Below the pieces are notes generated by a model that was not told the origin of the DNA, made no database searches, and saw nothing but the letters and a program-made list of their open reading frames with translations. Positions 30,426-42,446 of a stretch of 64,000 nucleotides of DNA are shown one piece after another. Where the stretch lies: the NCBI GenBank assembly GCA_021234155.1, contig JAJEKV010000078.1, positions 1,056,001 to 1,120,000 on the forward strand. Reading direction: 5' to 3'. Each line of letters starts with the position of its first letter. Position 1 is the stretch's first letter. Origin of the DNA: Isoetes taiwanensis. Its lineage: Eukaryota > Streptophyta > Lycopodiopsida > Isoetales > Isoetaceae. The position numbers and the translations under genes were made by a program.

Positions 30426-32086
30426 AAGTTTATGCTGTTATAAAAAAATATGCTTGAAATAGGATAACTTTTTCTATATTATATAGAAAGACCCAGAAAA
30501 ACAGAACAAAAGCACAAATCGTTTAATGGAAATTGTGCCTTCCTTACCTTCCACGAATAGAGATGTATCCCAAAAATGTGATGCAGGAACAATAATTCTT
30601 CAAAAGACTATGACATGTTGCGGCTGCTAATGGGATTGGACCCAGCTGCTAATGAGCTTGATTGCATTTGCCGAGAAAAAGAACCGCGTGGTATATACTA
30701 TACATGGTATGATGGAAGCAACACATTAGATTTCGGCTTTGAATCACAGATTTTAGAATTTTATCATAGTTTAGAAGATTAGATCCTTGTGAATCATAGA
30801 TCAGAGATTTTAGAACTTTATGAAGTAAATTTCTTACCAAGACAACCAATGTGGAGTCTAAAAATCCAAAGCTGGCCGTTTATTCCATCAATAATATGAC
30901 GATCTCCCAGATTCTGGAGATAAGAAAGGAGAGCAGTATGGCAATCCCAATCTAGAAGCTGCAAAATTCACATAATACATTAGAAGGAAATAGTCTATAA
31001 TAAGATCGAAGGAATGAGAAGAACATGAGAGATTTACCGAGAAAATCAACAGCGAGAATCCGATTGGAGAAGTGGCCTGTAGGCCCTTGGGCATGGTGAT
31101 CTCTTCTATTAGGAAGGAAATTGCTCCTTAAGAATAGTTGTGAGCTCAAAAGATGAGAACCTAGCTTCCATCTAGCTTCCATCGACAAAAATTGGACTAA
31201 CGGAGAATCAGAAGAGAATCTTACTTGACATGTTAACTTTGTGAGCAAAATCAATCCTAAACATAAGGAGATACGAAATATAAGTTACATCATCCATATT
31301 TGAGAAACACCCAGCAGATATCCTCATTGGATTCACCCATAAAAGCTGGTACGATGCAGCATTTGCTCAGAGTGACAGGCTTCCGCATAAGCTGCAGCGA
31401 AATAAGGCACCCAAAATAGTCAGGTATGAAAGGAATCAGCCCGGCATACCTCAGCCTTAGAATAAGATGCAAAAGCGATCCAACACGCCATAGGCCCTTA
31501 AGACGTATGAGGCCATTGAAGACCAAGCTTTCTGATGTAGGCAATATCGAAACCTGCAAAATTTGCAGCTTGAGATCATATAGAAGGAAAACGAAGACCA
31601 CTTTAGGCAATTAAGCATCTGGAAGCTTTACAGTCAGAAAAATTTGTTTGATCTTTGAGCTTAAACGACTATTCACCTGATTACTCTCTCAACAGCTTCA
31701 GGCCTGAGCCACCATCAAGCAGAAGGTGTTCTGACGGATCTGTAGATGCCACAGTCGGCAAAGCCCTTTGTTTGTTTTATTTGCTAGACCAATCTACATC
31801 GCCTGCTTCTGGGCACCCAAAGAGAAGCGCTATACCTGCCAGTGCATGCTCTACCATTTCGGCATAGCCCAAATCGACAGAAAAAGGAAGGAAGAAAGGA
31901 AGGAAGTATATTTTAACGTCCACGGAGGTCAACTGGCCTATGCGACGGTTATAGACATACAATATATCGGAAAGTATCCAAACACCAAAGAAAACCACAG
32001 AAACCCTGTGCAATGTGTCTCTACCACTGGGACAAAAAAACCCCCCCATGTGGGAGGAAAAACCCTTGTAGTAGGCGTTCAGAGTC
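30426..32086 (+). repeat. Shared core, copy A
   Basis: This 1661-bp segment starts AAGTTTATGCTG, ends GGCGTTCAGAGTC, and is repeated in the same orientation at 35986-37633 at about 97-98% identity by eye. Its last 180 bp (about 31905-32086) is the reverse complement of a LINE 3' UTR (CCACATGGGGGGG and AACGTCCACGG), tailed by GGAAGG-type repeats at about 31888-31905. A minus-strand frame (31610-31290, LKLQILQVSILP) looks faintly leucine-rich-repeat-like and is also present in copy B, but no gene model holds. Confidence 0.9.
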
Positions 32087-33730
32087 AACTGCTTCTCAAT
32101 ACTGCCTTGAGAAAATTATGTTTAATATTGCAGTTTGGAGCTTAGCCTACATGTGGCTTTAGGACGTGGAGGCGGCCTCACTGAAACTGTGACATTCGCA
32201 TTTGCTTTTCATACATATTTTTCCTGTTTTAGATTTCAGGTGAGGTTTTGAAAACTGTCCCTTTCTCTGCCCATCAATCATTAAGCTGTTTGCAATTGGC
32301 AACATATGCCCAGCAATGCTGGGCACTATTACTATTATACAATGTTTAAATATGAAGCAAGTTTGATATACATTCTTAAATTTACAAGTAGGTAACACAG
32401 TAATATCAAAAAGCCTTACGCCAACAACACTCATGGACACACACTCTTCATGTGTACAAATACATGGAATGCCCATTGAAGGTAGGAATTTTCTATCCTA
32501 TATAATAATGTTTTAGTGTGTGTCCGTTTTCCATCACGCCCTAAATCGGGCGGTCCAGATTCCACATACACATACAAGGTGAACGGTTCAGATAGCTCTT
32601 CTCCCTTTTCCACGTTTTAGGGCAGTATGGCTGAGCACGACAAGGTCTGTAGCAATGGTGGGCTATGGTCGCGAGGATCAGGCAGCTTGCCGCTCTGCAA
32701 GAGCTTTTGATTGGCATCAGAGCAGAAGTTCGCCTCTGGCTTTGCTCCTCAATTGGAGCCCTCCAAGTTCCGGTACATATTTAAGCAAGGTGCTTCAATG
32801 GGCTTTCGAAGCTCAAGGACAGTGATGGAAACGTCATTGTTCATTAGTTGGTGAGAATGTTATGCCAGAACTGGCCTAGCCGGGCTATCAAAGATATGTC
32901 TGCTGATCCTTGGTTATTTTCGATCATTTTTCTCAGGTTAGTTCATTTGTTCTCTAAGCGATAGAAGTTTCTATAGAAGTTTCTAGTGCATTATGTACAT
33001 TCTTTGAAGAGTGCATTAAATTGATTGTCAACTTTTAAATAGATGAGAAACTAGGAACTAATTATGAAATATCTGATTACTCTTTGCTTCTGCATAAAGT
33101 TTCGTTTGTTTGATTGATATGAACAGAAGCAAAAGTGGTGTTGTGCTAACTCCAATAGGATAGTTTTAAAAGTGGCAAGGACACAATATACCAATAAAAT
33201 ATATAATTATTAACAACTAGGAATTTTTGTAACTATTACTGGCAAAGCTTTGGTGTATTGCAAACTACTTGAACCTTTAATATTTTTACATAGGAGTAGT
33301 ATCTTCATTTTCATCAGTGTGGAACTTTTTACTCTTTAGTTTAAATGGTCTGGAGAAATTGTGGATAATTAAGGGTGACTGCGTGTGTCCCATTGTTAGA
33401 AGAAAATGAAAAGAAGCTTGCATTAATTCATAGTCATAGTTGTTGCACTTTGTCTATCTTTGGTGCAAATCATATCTTCTCATTCTTTTACATTTGTCAC
33501 CCAAAGCGAATAGAGCGATGGTTTGAAAAGTTTTCAACCGGTGAGATGGATCACCGATTGGGGTGCGATGCATTAGCACATTTTACGTATTTTGCTAAAA
33601 AACAGCCAAGCTTTCAAGCTTAGAAATGTTGCCCTCAAAGCAAACTTTGGCTATAAGAATGCATTCAAGGTTACAACAAACGGATTCTTCTCTGTCAAGA
33701 TATTGCAAACTTGCTAAATTTGTGTATATA
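32087..33730 (-). repeat. Inverted repeat A, right arm
   Basis: Reverse complement of 28580-30425, starting AACTGCTTCTCAAT and ending at TTTGTGTATATA. It has one copy of the segment that is tandemly duplicated in the left arm. Differences from the left arm often involve CAG/CTG (for example CAGCAG here against CGCCGG at about 29410). Confidence 0.9.
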
Positions 33731-33850
33731 ATGGTAAATTGCAAATCATGCTTACATTGTTTAGTTTCCTACAGGTCACATGTTAGCTGTAGATGTAGAT
33801 GCACGAAACATCTTATAAACACCTTATGGTTTTAGAATCAAGCATTCATG
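33731..33850. other. Unique 120-bp joint between the two inverted-repeat structures
   Basis: This sequence belongs to neither arm. It joins the outer end of arm A to the outer end of arm B. It has no gene or repeat signal I can see. Confidence 0.6.
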
Positions 33851-35985
33851 GTAGTGCACAATCACTTGAAAAAATACAAAAACTTTTCATCCTTTGAAAA
33901 TAGAACTAGAAGCTAGAAGTGTTAGATCTTTAGATATACCTAGAATATTTTCCAAAAACCCACTCTCTCCCTCAGGAATTGCTCCTTAATTAGGGGCAAT
34001 CCAAATAAACTAGTTTGTACTAATGACCTGCATGTGACGTAGGAACCAAGAGAATATGCTTAACCCCACCATAAAGCTACCCATATAGCTTTGCTATGAT
34101 TTCACTTAATTTCTTGGCTCTTACCTAATTTGGTTGAGGTTGTATTTTTTTGATAATTTTTTGTAGCTATGCATAACGACATTAAATACAGAGGAAGAAA
34201 AATAGGAAGAAGGATGCTGCTGCAGCTTCTATCAAGACTAGAAAAATGGAGATTATGAGAGAAAATTAACATTACAATAGTCACAATTGGGATACATATA
34301 TTCAAGAAAATCCATTAAGCACATCCTTCATCTTTTGCAATGTTTCATATTTAATTCACAAGAGCTATGCCCACAGGTTTCATGTTTTATTTGCGTGCAC
34401 AATTAACAACATCCAAGTAATGCAATTTAGAGCTCCAATTAAAGGTTCTAAGTACTTTTAAAGGTAGCTATAGGTAAAGGTGCAACACATACTAAATAAT
34501 GCAATCAATGCAATACCTTCAAAGGGTTACAAATGCAACATTCCTAACTGACATGCCCTTAGCCAACTGGGCAAAACCATCTAGATGTTTATGAGCAGTT
34601 GCTTCTACCCATTTATGCCGGTGTCTCAGGAAAGCAACACCAAGATCTACTCAAGTGGTGTCCCATGGGCCCGTTACGGTTACATAGTGTTGTACATGTC
34701 CATAGCCACAACACATCCACAGTCATATAAAAGCAGCAAGAGATAGTGCCTATATAAATGTTGGTAAAGAACCTCAACAACTCATAGACATGGCCACTTG
34801 CATTTTTTAAAGTTTCCCAAATGGTCAATGGCCCAGAAGTTACTCTACAAGTGTCGAAGATGATTGAAGGGCCCAAAAGTTACTCTATGCAAATGCATAA
34901 GTTCCCAACATTTATAAGATCTCAAATTATGCCACGTTACTACTTAAACATAAGTCATATCTTAATGTACCAATATTACAATAGATATTGTTTCAACTAC
35001 ATGACTTGGGCACTATATTTTACACATACTACCAATGATGTAGAATATGTGCCACAAATGCATTTCTCAGAGGCCGCATGCCACGTTGCATGAACTTGGT
35101 GTGCGCATGGAGTTCCTGACGTGGAAACATCCTTACTATATTATAAAGTTTTAGTGTCGTGGATCCAGCCGTAATTTGGATGGCTGAGATCCACGACATC
35201 AACTACGCCATGAGCAATCCGACGGTTAAGGCTTGAAAAACCCTTTCATTGTCGAAGGCCATAGCATGGTGTTTGTGTTTTGGCGGCCATCGACGAAAAG
35301 CAGAGGCCCCTGCAGCATTCTGCTATGCGCAGTCACCTTGCATATTTCCTTAAGGTTGACAGAATGGATGCACGACGTCTCCCTCCCGGGGCTCTGTAAG
35401 GGCCACAATGTCTGAAGAGAGTGTGGCAGGAGCATTGTAGGGGATGGTTCGCAAGATGGTCCATAGACTATCAACAGATTATGGATATGTCGGATATCGC
35501 GGAACAGGAGCTGCATTTGAATGAGCGCTTTGCTGCCTCTCTGTGGGATGCACACACTCTTGCAAAGCCCAAAACAGAGCACTACCACACGCAGGTTAAT
35601 CCGTCACTTGAACATGGCCCCCACCAGTATTTGAAGGCATACATCTCTACCAAAAAACGGAGAGCTATAGCTGAGTAAGGACAGGGTCCCACCATCTCAG
35701 AATTGAGACAGGCCGCCGGGGTACGGATGGAGGGCAGGGAATCCCCCGACATGAGAGATTATGCTAGTGTGTCACATGCAGATAGTAGAAGATGAACACC
35801 ATACTCTGCAGGAGTGTCCGGCATATGCACACATCCGAGCAGCTCATATCGATGTTAGATGCTCTGAGATAGCAATTCATCAACTGCTGGCTTCATCAAG
35901 GGTTGCACGTCTCGCGTCCTACATTCTGCAAGTCTCCACCGTCAGAGAGTCCCTCACAGCACAGGGAATTTGAGCGCCCAGATAG
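33851..35985 (+). repeat. Inverted repeat B, left arm
   Basis: Pairs with 37634-39782, starting GTAGTGCACAATC and ending GAGCGCCCAGATAG at the core. It includes a LINE C-terminal fragment (35421-35975) and an element-like end at about 35132 (TCCTTACTATATTATAAAG) followed by GTGTCGTGGATCC and its inverted partner GATCCACGAC. Confidence 0.9.
35421..35975 (+). pseudogene. LINE reverse-transcriptase C-terminal fragment in arm B left
   Basis: The sequence WQEHCRGWFARWSIDYQQ at the start and IVEDEHHTLQECPAYAHIR at about 35787-35842 match the C-terminal region of a LINE polyprotein with its zinc-binding CP/H motif. The same protein region occurs at 37640-38200 (minus) and, diverged, at 48000-48210 and 59700-60130. 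Stops and frame changes break it. It is cut off at 35985 by the core. Confidence 0.65.
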
Positions 35986-37633
35986 AAGTTTATGCTGTTA
36001 TAAAAAAATATGCTTGAAATAGGATAACTTTTTCTATATTATATAGAAAGACCCAGAAAAACAGAACAAAAGCACAAATCGTTTAATGGAAATTGTGCCT
36101 TCCTTACCTTCCACGAACAGAGATGTATCCCAAAAATGTGATGCAGGGACAATAATTCTTCAAAAGACTATGACATGTTGCGGCTGCTAATGGGATTGGA
36201 CCCAGCTGCTAATGAGCTTGATTGCATTTGTTGAGAAAAAGAACCGCGTGGTATATACTATACATGGTATGATGGAAGCAACACATTAGATTTCGGCTTT
36301 GAATCACAGATTTTAGAATTTTATCATAGTTTAGATTAGATCCTTGTGAATCATAGATCAGAGATTTTAGAACTTTATGAAGTAAATTCCTTACCAAGAC
36401 AACCAATGTGGAGTCTAAAAATCCAAAGCCGACTGTCTATTCCATCAATAATCTGACAATTTCCAGATTCTGGAGATAAGAAAGGAGGGCAGTATGGCAA
36501 TCCCAATCTATAAGCTGCAAAATTTACATGATACATCAGAAGGAAATAGTCTATAATAAGATCAAAGGAATGAGAAGAACATGAGAGAGATTTACCAAGA
36601 AAATCAACAGCGAGAAGCCGATTGGGAAAGCAGCCTGTAGGCCCTTCGGCATGGTGATCTCTTCTATTAGGAAGGAAATTGCTCCTTAAGAATAGTTGTG
36701 GGCTCAAAAGATGAGAACCTAGCTTCCATCGACAAAAATTGGACTAACTGAGAATCATAAGAGAATCTTACCTAATATGTTAACTTTATGAGCAAAATCA
36801 ATCCTAAACATAAGGAGATACGCAATATAAGTTACATCATCCATATTTGAGAAATACCCAATAAATATCCTCATTGGATTCACCCATAAAAGCTGGTACG
36901 ATGCAGCATTTGCTCAGAGTGACAGGCTTCCGCATAAGGTGCAACGAAATAAGGCACCCAAAATAGTCAGGTATGAAAGGAATCAGCCCAGCATACCTCA
37001 GCCTTAGAATAAGATGCAAAAGTGATCCAACACGCCATAGGCCCTTAAGACGTATGAGGCCATTGAAGACCAAGCTTTCTAATGTAGGCAATATCGAAAC
37101 CTGCAAAATTTGCAGCTTGAGATCAAATAGAAGGAAAACGAAGACCACTTTAGGCAATTAAGCATCTGGAAGCTTTACAGTCAGAAAAATTTGTTTGATC
37201 TTTGAGCATAAACGACTATTCACCTGATTACTCTCTCAACAGCTTCAGGTCTGAGCCACCATCAAGCAGAAGGTGTTCTGACGGATCTGTAGATGCCACA
37301 GTCGGCAAAGCCCTTTGTTTGTTTTATTTGCTAGACCAATCTACATCGCCTGCTTCTGGGCACCCAAAGAGAAGCGCTATACCTGCCAGTGCATGCTCTA
37401 CCATTTCGGCATAGCCCAAATCGATAGAAAAAGGAAGGAAGAAAGGAAGGAAGTATATTTTAACGTCCACGGAGGTCAACTGGCCTATGTGACGGTTATA
37501 GAGATACAATATATCGGAAAGTATCCAAACACCAAAGAAAACCACAGAAACCCTGTGCAATGTGTCTCTACCACTGGGACAAAAAAACCCCCCCATGTGG
37601 GAGGAAAAACCCTTGTAGTAGGCGTTCAGAGTC
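35986..37633 (+). repeat. Shared core, copy B
   Basis: Same orientation and ends as copy A (30426-32086). Here the LINE 3' UTR in its last 190 bp continues without a break into LINE coding sequence in the right arm, so copy B keeps the original right-hand junction. Confidence 0.9.
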
Positions 37634-38396
37634 CCTATCTGGGCGCTCAAATTCCACGCGGCCGTGAGGGACTCTCGGCGGTGGAACTTGGCAGAATGTA
37701 GGGCCTTGAGCGTGCAACCATTGGTGAAGCCAGCAGTTGATGAATTGCTATCTCAGAGCATCTAACATCGATATGAGCTGCTCGGATGTGTGCATATGCC
37801 GGACACTCCTGCAGAGTATGGTGTTCATCTTCTACTATCTGCATGTGACACACTGGCATAATCTCTCATGTCGGGGGATTCCCCGCCCATCCATACGTAC
37901 CCTTGTATTTGTCTCAATTCTGAGATGGTGGGACCCTGTCCTTATTCAGCTATAGCTCTCCGTTTTTTGGTAGAGATGTGTGCCTTCAAATTCTGGTGGG
38001 GGCCATGTTCAAGCGACGGATTAACCTGCGTGTGGTAGTGCTCTGTTTTGGGCTTTGCAAGAGTGGGCGCATCCCACAGAGAGGCAGCAAAGTGCTCATT
38101 CAAATGCAGCTCCTGTTCCGCGATATCCGACATATCCATAATCTGTTGATAGTCTATGGACCATCTTGCGAACCATCCCCTACAATGCTCCTGCCACACT
38201 CTCTTCAGATATTGTGGCCCTTATGCCAATAACAGAGCCCGGGGAGGGAGACATCGTGCATCCATTCTGTCAACCTTAAGGAAATACGCAAGGTGTCTAC
38301 GCATAGCAGAATGCTGCAGGGGCCTCTGCTTTTCGTTGAAGGCCGCCAAAACACAAACACCATGCTATGGCCTTCGACAATGAAAGGGTTTTTCAA
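37440..38396 (-). pseudogene. LINE 3' end: polymerase C-terminus, 3' UTR and short-repeat tail
   Basis: Reading on the minus strand: YFLKV-type and WQEHCRGWFARWS motifs, then ISTKKRRAIAE, then IVEDEHHTLQECPAYAHIR, a stop at about 37647, a 3' UTR with a C/G-run (CCACATGGGGGGG) and the end GGACGTTAAAAT followed by CTTCC repeats at about 37430-37450. Homology to two other LINE fragments in the window supports the call. Frame breaks show it is inactive. Confidence 0.65.
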
Positions 38397-39782
38397 GCCT
38401 TAACCGTCGGATTGCTCATGGCGTAGTTGATGTCGTGGATCTCAGCCGTCCAAATTAGGGCTGGATCCACGACACTAAAACTTTATAATATAGTAAGGAT
38501 GTTTTCACGTCAGGAACTCCATGCGCACACCAAGTTCATGCAACGTGGCATGCGGCCTCTGAGAAATGCATTTGTGGCACATATTCTACATCATTGGTAG
38601 TATGTGTAAAATATAGTGCCCAAGTCATGTAGTTGAAACAATATCTATTGTAATATTGGTACATTAAGATATGACTTATGTTTAAGTAGTAATGGGGCAT
38701 AATTTGAGATCTTATAAATGTTGGGAACTTATGCATTTGCATAGAGTAACTTTTGGGCCCTTCAATCATTTTCGACACTTGTAGAGTAACTTCTGGGCCA
38801 TTGACCATTTGGGAAACTTTAAAAAATGCAAGTGGCCATGTCTATGAGTTGTTGAGGTTCTTTACCAACATTTATATAGGCACTATCTCTTCTTTGCTTT
38901 TATATATTTGTGGATGTGTTGTGGCTATGGACATGTACAACACTATATAACTGTAACGGGCCCATGGGACACCACTTGAGTAGATCTTGGTGTTGCTTTC
39001 CTGAGACACCGGCATAAATGGGTAGAAGCAACTGCTCATAAACATCTAGATGGTTTTGCCCAGTTGGCTAAGGGCATGTCAGTTAGGAATGTTGCATTTG
39101 TAACCCTTTGAAGGTATTGCATTGATTGCATTATTTAGTATGTGTTGCACCTTTACCTATAGCTACCTTTAAAAGTACTTAGAACCTTTAATTGAAGATC
39201 TAAATTGCATTACTTGGATGTTGTTAATTGTGCACGCAAATAAATTATGAAACCTGTGGGCATAGCTCTTGTGAATTAAATATGAAACATTGCAAAAGAT
39301 GAAGGATGTGCTTAATGGATTTTCTTGAATATATGTATCCCAATTGTGACTATTGTAATGTTAATTTTCTCTCATAATCTCCATTTTTCTAGTGTTGGTA
39401 GAAGCTGCAGCAACATCCTTCTTCCTATTTTTCTTCCTCTGTATTTAATGTCGTTATGCATAGCTACAAAAAATTATCAAAAAAATACAACCTCAACCAA
39501 ATTAAGTAAGAGCCAAGAAATTAAGTGAAATCATAGCAAAGCTATATGGGTAGCTTTATGGTGGGGTTAAGCATATTCTCTTGGTTCCTAGGTCACATGC
39601 AGGTCATTTAGAGTACAAACTAGTTTATTTGGATTGCCCCTAATTAAGGAGCAATTCCTGAGGGAGAGAGTGGGTTTTTGGAAAATATTCTAGGTATATC
39701 TAAAGATCTAACACTTCTAGCTTCTAGTTCTATTTTCAGTGATGGAAAGTGTTTGTATTTTTTTCAAGTGATTGTGCACTAC
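37634..39782 (-). repeat. Inverted repeat B, right arm
   Basis: Reverse complement of 33851-35985 over 2.1 kb. Together with the core it could form a hairpin with a 1.65-kb loop. From 39783 to 40139 only AT-rich sequence with small repeats (TTGCCCCCAA twice) is seen. Confidence 0.9.
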
Positions 39783-40139
39783 TTTTTATCTTTTCCAATG
39801 TCGAATTTTTTTCCGCTGGAAAACTTATTCTATCATCGTGACCCAAAACCATTCTATCATAGAGGTTGCAGGTATGTCTTTCTGATTGAGTTGCCCCCAA
39901 AGGGCATTCTATCATTGCGGAGTTGATGCTATGCCTTTTTTTTTGGGTTGCCCCCAATGCGCAAGCTTTTGCTCATGTGGATAACTGGGATTATTTTAGG
40001 TGCCTGGGTATATTTTGGGCATGTGCCAAAATATATCTGGATATTCCTGTAATAAGTTAGGCCTAAACCTGTCGTTGCAAGTAATTTGCTGGTACTTGTT
40101 CTTCTGCTTATATACAAACACAGGATATTATCAATGCAT

Positions 40140-40530
40140 GACAGTTAAGCTCATTGACATTATAAAGGAAATTAAAGGATTGCAGCTTGAGTATAAACCT
40201 GGGAAGGAGAATCAGGTTGCCGACGCCCTAAGCGGAGTGAATATTCAAGCCATATCCATAGCAGAAATTGTTGATTTAGAACCAATGAAAGGGGACTATA
40301 CAAATGACCCCTCCTTTGTTGTTTCGTATACACAGATCTTGATCGTTCGAGAAAGAAGGTTGAGATGCCTACCTGGGAACATACTGGTGACGAGGAGCAA
40401 GATAAGAAAATTAAGAAACACAAGAAGGCGTGTATTCACAAGCAGGATGAAATATTGCTGGATCGGAATGGATGGTGATTGATCTTCCCACCACAACTGA
40501 AAATGTCGTATGCCCTCTCTTCTTTCTTAT
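40140..40530 (+). pseudogene. Ty3/Gypsy RNase H to integrase junction fragment
   Basis: The sequence LQLEYKPGKENQVADALSGV (40180-40239) is the conserved end of Gypsy RNase H. After a frame change at about 40330, KIKKHKKACIHKQDEILL resembles the start of the integrase zinc-binding region. Only about 130 codons remain and no LTR was found nearby. Confidence 0.8.
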
Positions 40531-40658
40531 GCAAAACCTCCCTTCTTTTTAGCAATACAGCAATAGCCCTAAACTCAATCAGATGCATCAAATTTCGACC
40601 TTCAAATGTCGTGGATATCAGTCGTCCAAATTAGGGTTGGATCCATCACATTAAAATA

Positions 40659-41722
40659 TCTTATATTATAAAGTTTATAGCATAAGTATGTATGTCATGG
40701 ATAAAACCCTAGATTGGACGACCGAGATTTAATCTTTTAGATCGTGTAGATGCTTTGATCCGATGGCCGAGATTCGCTCGCTTCCATTCCAAGGTCAAAA
40801 GGTTTTGGAAGGGGCAAAGGAAAAGGGCACAAAGGGAAGGGGAAAAGCAAAAAGGGGGAAGGGCAAAAGGAGAAGGGTGAAAGGGAAAGGAAGAGGGAAA
40901 GCGGGAAAAGAGAAAAAAAAAAAATAAAAGGGAAGAATGAGAATGAGAATGAGAATGATTTTTTATCGTCCACTGAGGCCAATCGGCCTATGGGAAGAGT
41001 AAATAGAAAAGAGGAAAAGGGAAAAGAAAAAAAAAGATAAATTGGAAAGGCGAGGGGAAAAAGGGGAAGAGGAAAATAGAAAAAGGAAAAAGGAAAAAGC
41101 GAGCAATCGGAAAATAAGAAAAGGGAAACATGAAAAGGAAAAAGGAAAAAGGAAAAAGGAAAGGAGAATAGAAGAAAAGGGAAGATCGGGAAAAGCAAAG
41201 TACCGAGGAGGAAAAAAGGTAGAATGAGAAAACAAAAAAGGGAGGGGAAAGAAAAGAATGGGAAAATAGAACAAAAGAGGGAAAAGCAAAAGCAAGGATT
41301 GGGAAAATGGAAAAGGAAAACATGAAAAGGAGAAAAGGAGGGGAAAGAGGGAAAAAAGAAGAATGAAAGGTGAAAAAACAAAAATGGGTAAGAAGGGAAG
41401 AAAAAAGGGAAGGGGAAAACGAAAAAGGGAAGGAAGGGCAAAATGACAAAAAAGAAAAGAAAAGAAAAATGGGAGAAATGGGAGAAATGGGATAATGGAA
41501 AAGAGAAAAGGGAAAAGATTAAAATAAAAGGGGAAAAGATGGAACAGCAAAAGATAGATAGATAGTATTTTTACGTCATGCCATAAAGGAAGTAGAAAGA
41601 GAAAGGGTGGTCATAATGTCTTTATTGTGTAGATTTGTAAATGTGAATTAATTTAACAATATCCCCAATATATTACTTACAATATCTAGATTATGCCCAG
41701 CAACCTGGGCACCGTTTCTAGT
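40659..41722 (+). mobile_element. Non-autonomous Helitron
   Basis: The 5' end TCTTATATTATAAAG follows a host A. The 3' end has the hairpin GCCCAGCAACCTGGGC, then ACCGTTTCTAGT (CTRRT rule satisfied), followed by a host T. These are the standard Helitron termini and A/T insertion site. The interior is filled by an AG-rich tract and carries no Rep/helicase sequence, so it would depend on a partner for movement. Confidence 0.6.
40790..41575 (+). repeat. About 780-bp AG-rich tract with embedded LINE-like tails
   Basis: The tract is made of GGGAAAAGG/GGAAAAAGG variants. It is interrupted at about 40935-40990 by GAATGA repeats running into TTTTTTATCGTCCACTGAGG and at about 41558-41580 by GATA repeats running into TTTTTACGTC. 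Both match the 3' terminus (reverse complement) of the LINE family seen at 47.8 and 59.2 kb. The long minus-strand frames here are F/P/S-rich composition artefacts. Confidence 0.85.
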
Positions 41723-41879
41723 TATAATATAGGATTGTTGTGGTGCCCATCAAGTGTGCAAAAGGGAGCGACCATACCCTTGTAAATAATAAAATGGCAA
41801 GCTAAAAGTCTTCCATGACAATGATTTAGTATAACGATTTTTTTTTTTTATCAAAATAAATTATTTATGAAGAAAGCCA

Positions 41880-42445
41880 TAATTCCATCTTTATTGCTGC
41901 ATGGTGGGATATATGCGAGCCAGCTAGTTGGTTGACCTTTAAAGGCTCGGATCTCCATGAAGGATTAAAGATTTATATTGATGAAATAGCCATCAACTTA
42001 AAAGCCAAGGTTAGGTGCCTATCTTGAGCATGTGCGAGCCAGCTGGTTCGTTGACCTAAGGCTCGGATCTCCATGAATATATATAACGATGAATAGCCAT
42101 CAAATTTAAAAGTCCAAACTCTTCTAACAGTTGTTTTAGCTAGGGATTTGTTTGGGTAGCTTGAGGTTGTAATAAATCAATGGTGGGTGAATTTGGATTT
42201 AAGAATCCATTGCATCTGGTTTGCGCTCTTGGTGACAAACAAAAGTTTGATAGCAATCGATGCAGATCTTCGTGCAAAGATTGGGCTTGGGGATAGACAT
42301 TGTATTCTCTTGCATATTCTTCAGTTAGGTCTCTATCTTGGAGTTCCTACTCCACCACGGAAGCTGAACATATCTTGACCCGCGACCATGAAGGAGACAC
42401 TCGTATTCACCTTGCTACCGACAACATCGATGCTTTTGGTAGAGG
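41880..42445 (+). pseudogene. Decayed duplicate of the ankyrin gene promoter and start
   Basis: Positions 42181-42440 resemble 43233-43510 (NPLHLVCALGD-like start, then EGDTRIHLATDNIDAF) but with about 100 bp missing and stops. The upstream part (TGCGAGCCAGCTAGTTGGTTGACC at about 41914, repeated at about 42033) corresponds to 43080-43110 upstream of the intact gene. The duplicate is broken at about 42440 by the hairpin insertion. Confidence 0.8.
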
Positions 42446-42446
42446 T

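Noticed and set aside
31290-37157. Leucine-rich-repeat-like frame in both cores
   Set aside because: Spacing of leucines does not follow a clear LRR consensus and no gene model can be built; kept only as a remark in the core entries.
28580-39782. Foldback transposons as the explanation of the two inverted-repeat structures
   Set aside because: No target duplication flanks either structure and the arms differ while the core is shared, which fits duplication plus inversion or misassembly better.
40737-41550. Long minus-strand frames rich in Phe, Pro and Ser
   Set aside because: They are translations of the AG-rich repeat tract on the opposite strand.
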